Source: Pocillopora verrucosa
Taxonomy: Eukaryota; Cnidaria; Anthozoa; Scleractinia; Pocilloporidae
Assembly: GCF_036669915.1 (NCBI RefSeq)
Contig: NC_089315.1
Location: 6,905,791 to 6,969,790 of the forward strand
Direction of reading: 5' to 3'
DNA length: 64,000 bases
This document shows positions 48,001-59,307 of the stretch, piece by piece; positions within the stretch are counted from its first letter, which is position 1, and every line of letters begins with the position of its first letter. Position numbers and translations under genes: made by a program. The notes beneath the pieces are model-generated. The model did not search any database and had not been told where the DNA came from. It saw only the letters and a program-made list of their open reading frames with translations.

Positions 48001-51000
48001 GAATTGTATGACAGACAGTAAAGAGAATTACCGATGAAATCTTGGGATTTGAAGGGTTAAGCGACATCGTATTTTTTGTTTCGAGGTTTTTGGGGCAGAG
48101 AGATTGGTCGCATGGTAGGAACTGAACTTTCTTTGGGTGTGGTTCATCACCAGTTTCTTGTGACGGGGCCTATCCCTGAAGTGGCAAGTTTAAAGAAGGA
48201 GCTTCCTTTTATGAGGGACCTGGAGGGTTCAACCTACACTCGTCAGGAAAAGCAAGGCATTTTGTTTGGTCCTTATGAAAGCGCAGACAAAATGAAAATG
48301 GAAGAAGGATGGTGAGAATCAAACACGTCAGCTCATTTTTATTCTGATAATCATCTAAAATTCGATCCTGAGAAAAACTATCGCAATTCAAGCTATTTAG
48401 CAACTTTTAAAAGTGCTCAATTGGGACCTTAGCCACCACGAATCGTGTTTACCTTTTGTGAGGTGACGACATATTTGTTAGTGTAAGATTAAAACCAACT
48501 GGAATCAGTGTTGTCATATTTCCTTCTAATCAGGGATAAATACTGAACAGCTCAAGTGTAACTCAGAGTAAATGTCATTTGGCTTCGAGAAGTGTAATTG
48601 TTTGTCTGAATTATCTATAAAACTTGCGTTAACTGAATTCAATTTCGAAATATCAACATGGGCGAGTGAAATCGTATGTTACTACGCACCTGTGTTACTT
48701 GTGCTCTCCTTAAATAGCCTGCAGCAGAACAGGCATCATTTGTTTGTGTTTTCAGGCAAGCGATGGAAATTACGAGGTGCGCGCGAGTCGAACACGAAAA
48801 TAGGGGAAGAAGAGCATGAAAGTTGAATTACACTGTGAAAGCGCCGAATGGTGTTTCTTTTGCGCTGCATCTCCTGCGAATGCCTCGCTCTGCGCGCTCG
48901 CCTCGTGTTCCCTCCGCCTGCCTGAAAATGCATAACATATAATGACGCTTCTTCTGCAGGGTTACGAGAAAATGGCATGCTGTTTTTTATTTTGTTGTTG
49001 TTTTTCTTTAAGGTGGGACTGTGTCCCTGAGGGATTTGGAAAGGAGTTATTTGAAAGTGATGTAGACAACATCAGTGATTACATAACCAACTCAATGAAG
49101 AGAACACCAGTGCTTGCCAATGCTGAAATAACAAGTACTGTTTCAGGACCTATAACTTACGCGCCAGACGCTATTCCCTTACTTGGTCCCGATGCAAAGG
49201 TACCTAACATGTGGCTAGCTCTCGGGACAGGTTACGGGATCGGTCTCGCAGGTAAATGACGATCGGCAAACGAGATGAAACAAAATAAAGTAACAACTCT
49301 ATATAAAACATTATTACGCCGTTCAAAATAATCAGAGCTTTTGCTTCAGAGAAAAACCTCGATTTTGTTATATGTTGCCTTTATTTTAATTACAATCAGA
49401 ACTGAAAGCAGAAACAAACCATATGGATTGAAATCATGAAGCTAAAACTCAGTGAAATGACTTGTTTAGCGGCAGCGTAAAGTGCATTTTCATTGAAACC
49501 TACAGTTGTCTATAGTCATTATTGAGGCTTATTATTGTGTAACTATGATAGTCTAATCTGTTGTTTATCAACTTAAATTGTGCAGCCTGCGCATGCGTGA
49601 GCCAATCCCTTAAACCTCGTGTTTTGATTTTATTTTCACTTCCCATTTCTTCGCTGCATTCTTCTTTCCTCAGGTGGGATCGGTAAATATCTCTCTGATT
49701 GGATGATTGATGGAGAACCGCCGTTCGATCTTATTGAATGTGAGCCTGGTCGCTATGGAAACTGGGCCTCCAGGGAATACGTATTGGCAAAGTGTCGAGA
49801 GACGTACGGTTTGAATAATCAGATAATGCACCCTAAGTTAGAGAGGTGGGCTGGGCGCCCTGTGAGGACTAGTGGGATATATAAGGTAACTGAAATTTGA
49901 CCATAAATTACCTAGTCTTTGTGGATAGCGGTGTTAGGCCTTGCGAGAGAGAGATAGACTGTTTACAGGAAACTAGAGGATGGAAATATGAGAAGACTCG
50001 AAACTGAAATTGTCGAGGATCTTTTTGAAAAACATTTTAGAGACATTTTAAGAAATTATGAATTTCCCAAAAATGTAAAAAAGAGTACTTGTTGTTTTAC
50101 GAAGGTGATTGATGATGGTAGGAACCAAGTGGAGTCCAATTCGATCTTTAATCATACAGAGATTGACAAAATCGGACGACCGCGAAATGGGAGTCCGATT
50201 TGTTAATTACGAGTATGATTACAGACAGAATTGGACGACAATAAGTCTTGTTACCTATTAACCATAGCCATTTCAATTTCCGAAAAAACAAATACACCTA
50301 GAACAGATGTTCCTCCATTTTGAAAATTCCTCAGTTTTTCTTTGGATAAGTGGTTGTTGCTATGGTTATTTGATTATTTCTTTGATTGGTGGATTAGCTG
50401 AGTGGACTTAGCATGATTGGCTGTTTCAACTGTCCGATTACAGGTGTCCGATTACAGCCAACTGCCCGATTTCAACTGTACTGAATGATAAGTGTAAATG
50501 AAGCTGCGAATGCACCAATCATATTTGAGGAATTTGTAATGGTTATGATTAACTTTGGTATACAAATGACGCCCTCTCTGATAGCAATATTGGAGTATTT
50601 TCGCCTTTGCAATCATGTCACAAAGTGTATACTGACAAAACTGAGATTATAAATATACGGTAACGTGATATTATTTGTAAGAGCAATGTCAAAGCATATA
50701 CGTCTTGTACAGTGTGTTCTTTGCATTGATTCCTTATTTATCTCCTCAGAGACTTTGCGAGCGAGGAGCGCAGATGGGACAACGTGCTGGCTGGGAGCAA
50801 CCAAACTGGTTTGCGCACTCGGGGGATGAGCCTGGGTTCAAGCCCAGTTTTCGAAGAACAAACTGGTTTGAGCCGGTTGGACGGGAATGTGACTTGGTGC
50901 GGAGTAAAGTCGGTATCATAGACCTAACTCCTTATGGGAAATTTGAGGTCAAAGGAAGAGATGCAGCTGACTTCTTGAATAGGGTTTTTGCTAATGAATT

Positions 51001-53899
51001 GCCTAAAGTGAGTATCGTAATATTATAAAATGTTAGGGCACTAGAATTATTTTTTGACAAGGGGTCACCTTTTTTTTTAGTCAAAATGAACGTTTACTTA
51101 ACCAAGAATCAACGAATCAAACGTATCCTCCAAACATTAAGACTGACCAATCACTAGTGACGAATGCTTCTTGAGCCTTACAGACCATTCCGTCCTGATA
51201 GAACTGACCAGTTAATGATTCTCACCCATATTGTCGGAATGTCAGTCACTGTTACTGAATGCATTACTTTCAGAACTAACCTTTCCTAGAAGATCAAATC
51301 ATTCGATCCATCAATTTCTTTCTGTTCAGCTTTCATCATGTATAAGTTTCTTAATTTTCTTAACTGACGATGTGTGTTCCGTTGTGGAAATATATCGATG
51401 GCAATTTAATAGTCTCAAACCATAGTTTTCCTTCTAAACGAAGGTAAGTTAAGTTGAGTTATGTCCTATCTGCGCTTGTTATAATGCGCTCTTTGCTTGA
51501 AGGTGGGGTGCTCAAACATAAACCACATGCTGACACCAAAAGGTAAAGTTTACGCGGAAATGACCGTCACCTGCTTGGCGTCGGATCGTTATCTTTTGGT
51601 CACGAGAAGCAATACAGAGTTTCATGATCTCAGGTACTTTTGAAACCACATTATTATCCTTCACTTAGAGAATTTGATTGGCGAAAATGGATTTCATTTT
51701 TGTATATCTCAGGGAAGAGTCTGAGAAATAGATAAGTTAAACAAAAGTTGGATTTTAGCAGTGACATCCGCGAGGTTTGGTTCTTGGTCCCGTGTTTCCA
51801 AGGTGGATGAATATTTCTGAGGGTTGAATATTGCAGAGAAAGAAGAACCAAAAGAAAAACTCAAATGTGACGCCAGGCTTGGGAACCGACCTTGAACCTT
51901 CGCGTCATCTCTGCATCTCCGCCATCTCTGCTTTCCCAGTGTTATAATTTTTTTTAAGTCAAAATTTTCATTCACCCCCAAAAACACCCAGAGGAGGATG
52001 CGTTGATTTCTGTGGGTGTGGCAGAGAGGGAAGGAAGAGTCGTGAGGCTGACTTTACCCCTCTTTGTGCTCATTTAGAAATGAGTTAAGATGTGCACAAA
52101 GGAAGCAGGAGGAAGTGCAGATAACTTGGAGTTACCTTCAGTGCCGTTGGCCTGAATACAACCATTTACCATCTTTTGTATTATATTTATTGCTATGTTC
52201 CCTTTGATTATCATTCACACAATGAAAATAACTTGGTAGCTGTGCTAACACTAAGCTGTTTTTGCACAGATGGTTGTTGGCAAATCAACGCAAAAATAAT
52301 TATGATATCGTCATCACGAATATCACTGATGACGTGGCCTGCCTGGGCATCGCAGGGCCTCGTTCACGCGACGTTCTATCAAAGATGACATCATCAAACC
52401 TAAGCGATGAAAGATTTCCATACTTGGCATATCACAACTTAGAGCTTGAAGGAATCCCCGTGCAGGCTAGTCGATTTTCTTTAACAGGTACATTATTTTA
52501 AAATTTTTCTCGTTCTCTTACAACTTTCCTTAGGAAAGGTGTGAGCACAAGTTGAAAGGTATGATGTACTTAAGTTTGAGGGGAAAATGCTAGTTTTGTA
52601 TAGCCGGGCTCGGCCTATGATTTTGTCTTTAAATTATTCATTCATGAGTTTACTTATGTCTAGGTCGATGCCTCTACGACTGCCTTAACTGTTTATGCCA
52701 ATTGAGCTATTTATTCACCTGACCACATTTGAAACTTGTGGTATACAGCGCTTTAAAGTTTTGAGGGCAATGGATTTACATTTTTGAAAGCTGTTAAGAT
52801 GAGTTAACCTACCACGATTAATAAATATTCCATCAGTAAGTCGTCTTAGGGCTGCTTCAAAATTTACTTTTACGTTTTATCCAAGGTGAGTTGGGATGGG
52901 AGTTATTTCATATGAAGGAACACACAGCAGATTTGTATGAGGCTCTGTTAGCAGCTGGTGAGGATCACGGCATTGGAGACTTTGGCACCTACGCCTTAAA
53001 TTCCCTCAGACTGGAGAAAGGATTCCGCCTGTGGGGCTTTGAGGTATTGTAAAACGTAGCTTAACCTTACGATGTAAATGCAACTATACTCTTACACCAT
53101 TTATTCTTTCCCTCTTTATGCGCCAAATTTTCCACAATTAAGCTTCGCGTAGGAGAAGCAGAGAATAAAAGTTGGCAGCATAAGTTTTCTTCAGTTTCCT
53201 CCGGCAAGCCCTGTTTCGTCACGCTAAAGGTTTAAGACACATTCTCTGCCTTCATTATTACTTTTACCGAAGAACGTTCCAGTAATCCTTGCACGCTTTT
53301 ATAAGGCATTTTTTTCAACAGCTATTGCAATTTTCTTCGCAGATGAATACTTCAACTACCGCCGTTGAAGCAGATTTAATGTCGTTTGTAAAGTTAGACA
53401 AGGTAAGGTATTTATCATTAGAAAGGCTGATCACATTCAGAGGCATTCTACCGAACTCCTGACTTATTCATGCATTTGCATAGGGTGTTGAATTCATTGG
53501 ACGAGAAGCTCTCCTTAAATTGAAAAGAGATGACTGTGAGCGTGTCTTATGTTTCATGACGGTGGATACAACAGATGTGGACCCCGAGGGAAACGAAACT
53601 GTTTGGAATGGCAAAAAAGTGAGTATGACGACGGAAGAATCGTCGTTTACGTTTGCTTCTGTCATTGGTTAAGGTGGACTTGATGATAACTTATTTTTTT
53701 CTGCTATGAATTCCAACAGGTTGTAGGATTTACCTCAAGTGGTTCCTACAGCTATCAGCTTAACAAGAGTATATGTTTCGCCTATCTACCTCCTCCTTTA
53801 ACTGATCTGGGCTCTCGAGTAGAAGTGGAAATGTTGGGAAGCAGATATCCTGGAGTTGTTGTGAAATACCCATTGTTTGATGCAGAACCGTTCGCGTGA
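45046..53899 (+). CDS. DMGDH: Dimethylglycine dehydrogenase, mitochondrial (N-terminal exon not found)
   Basis: DMGDH oxidises dimethylglycine to sarcosine in the mitochondrial matrix with covalent FAD, passing the one-carbon unit to tetrahydrofolate. Fourteen exons were joined in phase: 45046-45208, 45542-45640, 46854-47043, 47582-47761, 48086-48311, 49013-49251, 49674-49885, 50750-51007, 51503-51633, 52270-52487, 52886-53043, 53343-53402, 53484-53618, 53720-53899, giving about 815 residues (human 866). The first contains the FAD-binding VIIGGGVLG and [11 protein letters not shown], whose histidine is the site of covalent flavin attachment in the family. [40 protein letters not shown] and [13 protein letters not shown] follow human DMGDH closely, including the C-terminal GcvT-like folate domain. 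Sarcosine dehydrogenase and PDPR are less similar. The exon with the targeting peptide must lie upstream and end in phase 2. AATAAA is at 54297-54302. Confidence 0.93.
46329..46541. mobile_element. TTAA-type MITE copy in DMGDH intron
   Basis: The left end reads TTTAAACCCTCTAACTCCCA and the right end TCATGGGAGTTAAAGGGC followed by TAAA. Its interior matches the copy at 27588-27800. Confidence 0.6.
47851..48060. mobile_element. TTAA-flanked MITE copy in DMGDH intron
   Basis: The 210-bp element runs from TTAACCTCTAAGTCCCAC to CTTGGGATTTGAAGGGTTAA, with TTAA at both ends. It ends 25 bp before exon 48086-48311, so its right end is close to the splice acceptor. Confidence 0.65.
48718..48960. mobile_element. 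MITE with CCTGCAG terminal inverted repeats
   Basis: The 243-bp element begins CCTGCAGCAGAA and ends TTCTGCAGG. The ends are imperfect inverted repeats of about 45 bp that share TTTTCAGGCA and GCG. The interior is GC-rich relative to its surroundings (GCGCGCGAGTCG, CTCTGCGCGCTCGCC). It lies in a DMGDH intron, ending 52 bp before exon 49013-49251. Confidence 0.65.
50100..50480. repeat. Dispersed-repeat-like segment with TCCGATT units
   Basis: Short related units (AGTCCGATTTGTTAATTACG, GTCCGATTACAG, TGCCCGATTTCAACTG, AATCGGACGACC) recur in both orientations in a DMGDH intron. This looks like an old interspersed repeat, but its family was not identified. Confidence 0.35.
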
Positions 53900-54996
53900 A
53901 AGAGACGTACGGAGAAAAAAAAAAGACATCCGGTCCCTTACATTCTAGGAAACAAAGGCAGTCGAGTTGGATCTCATTACAGCACGTAATAGGTTCTGCC
54001 TTCTCTCGAAAGTGACGATGAGGCATTGCTACTCGACGAAACTAGTAATTGGCTGCTTAGGTCTGTGGAAAATGAAGATTAATTAAAGAATGAATTCAAG
54101 AATTGATGAATACCGACGCATTCAACCGCAAAAGCTGACGCCTTTTATTCGAACCCCTTCAGATGTTGCATGTGCTGTATTTTCCCCCGGAGTATTTCTT
54201 TTCCAATCTGACTTACCATGCGCTTGACAATGTCCTTGCCTACAACTGACCAACTCAGGATGTTAAAAATTAATGAAAAAATTGCAAATGAAGTAAAATA
54301 AATGATTGCTTTAAGAGAAAAATCAGTCGTAATACAGTATCACAATAACCTTAAGTCGTTCAAGGTAAAAACGTTCTAAACTGTTACGTCGACATTACAT
54401 TTTCAACCGACGCAAAAGAGGTATTTTTAATAATTACGTACTTTTTTTATTATTCTATTCTATAGGACATAACCTGCATAGCTCCGTTTAGATCAGTAGG
54501 TAACATCCCGATGAACATCTTGTTCAACTTCAGGAAAATACAACGTGTGATTCACGTTATTTGTGTGTTACAACAAAAAGAGTTGCGGTGCGGACCATAA
54601 TGTTTGGTTTTAATCTGTTATTCGTTGTAGAGATTACATTAAAAAGTTTCCCTGATTCCCCTAGTTTAGAGTTCGTCGGCATGTGCAGGCTCTAAGTTAG
54701 TGAAGACGAACGAAAAGGTGAAAAATGCGAAAAACGCGGAAAATGGCAGGTAAGCCGTCGAGGCGCTTGCAGTGACAGAGAGCCTGAAAACTGAGAGACC
54801 TGGGTCGCATAAAGCACCGGTATGTGGTAACAAGAGAAGTTTTAGTGTGTTTTCTAATCCGCTCTAGCATTTCAACCCTCAAAAAAATTAAATAAATGGA
54901 TAAGATAAAACACTTTTAAGTGCTTTATCTTATCCAATTATTTACATTTATAGTTTAAAAACTATTTTTATTTAGTGATCCTTCTGTCCGATAAGT
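53900..54996. other. Intergenic region between convergent DMGDH and SLC31A2
   Basis: It holds the DMGDH 3' untranslated region with AATAAA at 54297, a hairpin at 54898-54935, and the SLC31A2 minus-strand poly(A) signal at 54972-54967. Confidence 0.6.
54898..54935. terminator. Hairpin between convergent DMGDH and SLC31A2 genes
   Basis: GGATAAGATAAAACACTT is inverted as AAGTGCTTTATCTTATCC with one mismatch and a 2-base loop. It lies between the poly(A) signals of two tail-to-tail genes. A role in 3'-end formation is speculative. Confidence 0.3.
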
Positions 54997-56334
54997 TTAT
55001 ATGTCTGTTCCTTTGATCAGTGGCTCCCGCTTTCTTAGTGTTGACTTTGAATTCCGTCGAAAGTCACTGTAATCACCAGCCTTTTCGCTTTTGGTAATGT
55101 AGGTATCAACAAGTGGCGTCGCTAAGTAATAACCCATTCCTCGACCGGTAACAACAGCCGCAAATAAAGACGCGTTGTATGTCATGCTGATCAACATCAA
55201 GGAATAAGCGAAAGCCAGTTCGGTTACGAAGAGACACGTCTCGGAAAACTGCATCACGAGGTCACGACTGTTTGGTAAAACAAAAGATAAAAAAAAAAAG
55301 TTGTCCTCTGTTATGATAAGTTGACGATTGATAACTTGAAACTTTGCCAGTCCTCCTTACTGTTAGGTAAATATAGTCTCACGAACGATATTGTTATTTT
55401 TATTGGTTTCTAACGCAGACTGTGGCCTTTTGAGGTTTGTTTTATTATAAACAAATTCTTCAGAAAAACGTTCTTCTGCAAGTGGCGAAAAAGGGACGAG
55501 ATGACTTCTGAACGGAACATGTCGTCTAGAATTCAATTGCGAAAAATAGTACTTAGTTGTTCAGAGTACCAAAACTTTTACCCTACTGCTTCTATTCCCG
55601 CTCCTCAGTTTCGATTATGAAACTTACCATTTGATAGCGGTATGTATTCTGGACGCTAGCACACTGGTTGTTGACCCGCGGTAACTCCTCGTCTTTAAAC
55701 GTTGTTTTAACGTCACGTGAAGTCCCTTGTAGCACTCGTACAGGACTGCTAGTGCAAACACCGCCAGGAAAGATCCCCCAACGTCTGGAATAGATAAATT
55801 CATTAAAATCAAGACGGTATTCATTGCTCACAAATTGTTCTACTCTTCCTGCTCCACAGTCGCGCTGGTCTAGAGAAATAAGCAAGTTTCACATCGATGT
55901 GACTATGGAGAGAGTTCCCCTTGCCAGCAACAAATTGCTTTTCCTAATTTCTTAATATCGATTAACACAGGCTCAGGGTCTTTCTTCCTAGGAATTTGGC
56001 ACATGTGATATTCAGAGAGAAGAAATTTTTAAGACGAGTGACAACAAATACATGACAATAAAAGCTGTTTGATAGCGACCTGTGGTTTTTTCAGCGTCTT
56101 GCGGTGCATCTGGAGATCGTGAATTTTATAGTATCTTCTAATTCTTGCAAATATTAGCGAGGTGAACGTACAAATAACGAGAAAGAAAGTAGGCAAGACC
56201 AAAGTAAACGGAACAAAAGCACAAAGGTAGAAGCCGTTCAGTAATGATCTGATTATTTGAGACTTACCACTCGCAGAGGTCACTTTCCATCCTCGAAATA
56301 TCACGAACGTCTGAGAGGCTACGGAGAAATACAT
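54997..56334 (-). CDS. SLC31A2: Ctr-family copper transporter, SLC31A2-like
   Basis: Ctr proteins form trimeric copper channels in plasma or endolysosomal membranes. Three exons (56334-56268, 55784-55628, 55267-54997) join in phase to give 164 residues. The short N-terminus MYFSVASQTFVIFRGWKVTS resembles remembered human SLC31A2 (MHFIFSDTAVLLFDFWSVHS) and lacks the methionine-rich ectodomain of SLC31A1. The first membrane helix is at about 26-42 (FLAVFALAVLYE). The copper-gating Met-x3-Met is at residues 99 and 103 (MLISMTYN), and the helix-packing Gly-x3-Gly is at 116 and 120 (GRGMGYYLATPL). A minus-strand AATAAA lies at 54972-54967, directly after the stop. The gene converges on DMGDH. Confidence 0.9.
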
Positions 56335-57168
56335 CTGTATCTTATTGAATTAGGAAATGGAGCCGGGAAATTTTGGCCTGCAAGATTAGAAAAACATCTA
56401 TCGGTTGAGAGTTCGTGCACCCCTCGCTTTACGATTGTACTCCTTCGACCCAATTTTTGAATGCAGTCAAAATCAGTCCATGGTCACATGAAAAATGTGT
56501 AACTGACCTTTTATACCGCCTGCTTCATTCAAAAATGTTCTGCCAGTTTAATGACAGATGCGCTTTCCAATCACTTCATGGAAATTCCTCACGATTGTCA
56601 ACACATCGTGAAACGTTATTTTACGTAACGTTTTCCAGAAACTCTTGCAATAAATTCCATATCACTTCACTACTAGCGTTGTGTTGTGAAATTCTTGTTA
56701 TTTTCAATGTAACGATCAATTCAACATTGCAATTTTTTTACTTTCATCGTTGTTTTTCGTTTACCTAAAGACTTTGTTAGATGACCTTCACTCTGCGTAT
56801 GCTTGGTATTAGTTCTACCCCGCTGGGCATATTTAGAGGTTGCGCAAGATGCTTTTGAGATTTTGAGACAGTACCTTCTTTAAATCAAAATATTGAGAGG
56901 GGCGACATAGTTTGTTTTGTCTCGCTTAGGAGTGCTCGTGCACAGTAGATAAGACTAAGCTCAGTTTAAAGGCCGGGCTGCAGTTATGCCTCGCAGAAAA
57001 AAAATTAAGAACGTGGAAGGGCAAGAAATTTCTTCTACCTTGTATGGATCTGAATTAAATTTCAAATTTATGTGATAAACCTTACGGCTCTGTAATATGC
57101 TAATGATTCCCCCTCATTGGTAGTTAACTGGCACTCAATTTTCGGATCAATATTTGTTTCTGGGCAAC

Positions 57169-57355
57169 CGAGCTCGATATCGATTTGTCGTACTCGATTA
57201 CCATTCCTGCTCGATAAGCAAACGACGTTTGATAATCGAGCTCGATAACTACAAGTCGAGCTCGATCGCTAATCGAGTACGATTACTAATCGAGCTCGAT
57301 TACTAATCGAGCTCGATTAGTTATCGAGCTCGACAAAATTCGTTTATCGAGCTCG
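57169..57355. repeat. Cluster of seven CGAGCTCG palindromes
   Basis: The palindrome CGAGCTCG occurs at 57169, 57237, 57257, 57291, 57308, 57325 and 57348. Several copies are extended to ATCGAGCTCGAT. Variants with a central TA occur at 57188 (CGTACTCG) and 57273 (CGAGTACG). Spacing is irregular (17 to 68 bp), so this is not a simple tandem array. Confidence 0.85.
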
Positions 57356-57459
57356 GTTACAGTACTGACGAGAAAGACTGGTGGAGAGTCCAACCTTATG
57401 GAGTGCGATGGAGTGTGCAAAAAAACCTCGATACCGACGGCGAAATGCTTCATAAGTTT

Positions 57460-57565
57460 TTTAGGAGATTCAGAGACAGGATTCATAGAGAGGATATGAA
57501 GTAAGTGGGGAGAATATTGAAAATAAATTTTCCCACGCTGCCGTTTTTGTTTAAGCGATTCTCTT
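57460..57565 (+). repeat. 106-bp direct repeat, copy 1
   Basis: The segment from TTTAGGAGATTCAGAGACAG to GTTTAAGCGATTCTCTT is repeated without a visible difference at 58395-58500, 935 bp downstream. It lies just after the CGAGCTCG palindrome cluster. Confidence 0.9.
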
Positions 57566-58394
57566 GTAAAATTTTTATGGTTAACTACGCAGGGGAATAC
57601 TTGTGTCACTTTTAGATAAACTTGTGTCACTTTTAGATGAACGTTCAGTGATATATGTATACTTTTTTAAAAACAAATAAAACAACTTCTGGTTTAGAGC
57701 AAGATTTTATAAACCATTCAACCACTGTGCAACGCAATTCCTTTCCTTCTTACCGAACTAACCAAAAGTAGCAACCTTTTAAAGCAAACTTGTATCTCGA
57801 AAACCTCGAGCTGGAGGTAATACTTCTTAGCAAAGTAATATGGGTACTAAACTGTGTTTTTCAAACTCTCATTCCTAATGACAAAACACTCAGCTGAATA
57901 TTTAGGCTTGCAGCTTGGGAAAAGTACTTAATTGCTTGTAAACATGAGGATTTTTGTCTGTCACTGGATGTTCCTTTGGCCTTAGCGAGTTGCAAAATGT
58001 TGAGTTGTCTCACTATTAAAATGTAGCCTTGGTGACATCTAGCCCATCTACACTGACAACTAACAAGGAATTCTGAGGCATCCAGAATTAGATCTTTACG
58101 GCTTAAGAGGCCATCTCTCTTATTTCCACCCTGCCAATTTCACCTTAAACTCTGTCAACAGAAAGACTATACTTAGGAAAGAACTAAGTTAGATTTGGTT
58201 TGATTTGAAATAATTTTCTGGCTGCTTTAGGGGCCATAATTATTTCACCAGTTGGTAGGGACTATCACAACTTCTCGGAAATTGAATAATATGCATATTT
58301 TGTAACATTGTAAAATATTTGATTTGCATAGTTAAGCCACGACATTTATATCAGATCCCTTAACAACCTTTCTAGTTTGCTAAGAAAGTTAGAA

Positions 58395-58500
58395 TTTAGG
58401 AGATTCAGAGACAGGATTCATAGAGAGGATATGAAGTAAGTGGGGAGAATATTGAAAATAAATTTTCCCACGCTGCCGTTTTTGTTTAAGCGATTCTCTT
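58395..58500 (+). repeat. 106-bp direct repeat, copy 2
   Basis: This is the second copy of the segment at 57460-57565, in the same orientation and apparently identical. The flanks differ on both sides, which sets the repeat limits. Confidence 0.9.
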
Positions 58501-59307
58501 CCCTAAGATCAGGACACCCTTTTTTTCGCTCGTGTGCGTTCCGGCTTTCTCTACGACAACTTGCATTTAGATATTACTTTGAACTTTTACTGTAAATTTT
58601 TAGAGGGTAATTAAAGAAAGGAAAAGACACGCATATGAAGCGGTAAAAAAAAACTGAATATCGTCGCACCTTTTTTCTGACTAATAACAGCGTCATCTAT
58701 CAACACAACAACATTCGTATCGCACTCTAGTTTTAAAATGTTACTATTTTTCTCCCTAAGAAAGGATTACGACTGAATCACCAATATTTTGAACTTTTCA
58801 ATCAAGTTTTATTTTTGAACACTGTGATTGTTGTGCGTTAAATACTTCCAAGATCAAAGCCCCGACCACACTTTCGCAGGTGCTTTGAAAAACGTTATTT
58901 TTCTCTCACAATCCAAAAAGAGCTTTGCCTCTATCTATGAAAATGAATAAACTGGTTTTTTTCTTTTTTCTTTTTTTTTTTTTGCATTATCATAATTGTC
59001 ATCTACGGCAAAAAAAAAGAAATGCAGCTAGATGATGTGTATAGTAAAGCCCTTATCATCCCGTCAAAAAAAGTGTTACAAGAAAAATCAACATCGGGGA
59101 ATTCGAAAAGGTCGGTTTTCATAATGAGTTAAAATTCAAGTTGAAATCGCATATTTTAAAAATACGTCGTTTCGTTAGAAAATCTTTCTGGACCAGTGTG
59201 GTCAGTAGACCTAACCTATGTAAAACCTATTCAACATAGTCATGGACAGAGCTTAATTGTTTATTTACCTGTCTCTCCCAAAACTGAAAGTAAAAACCGT
59301 AGCGTAT

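Noticed and set aside
57286..57630. A 114-codon minus-strand frame
   Set aside because: It overlaps the palindrome cluster and the 106-bp repeat and has no recognisable similarity.
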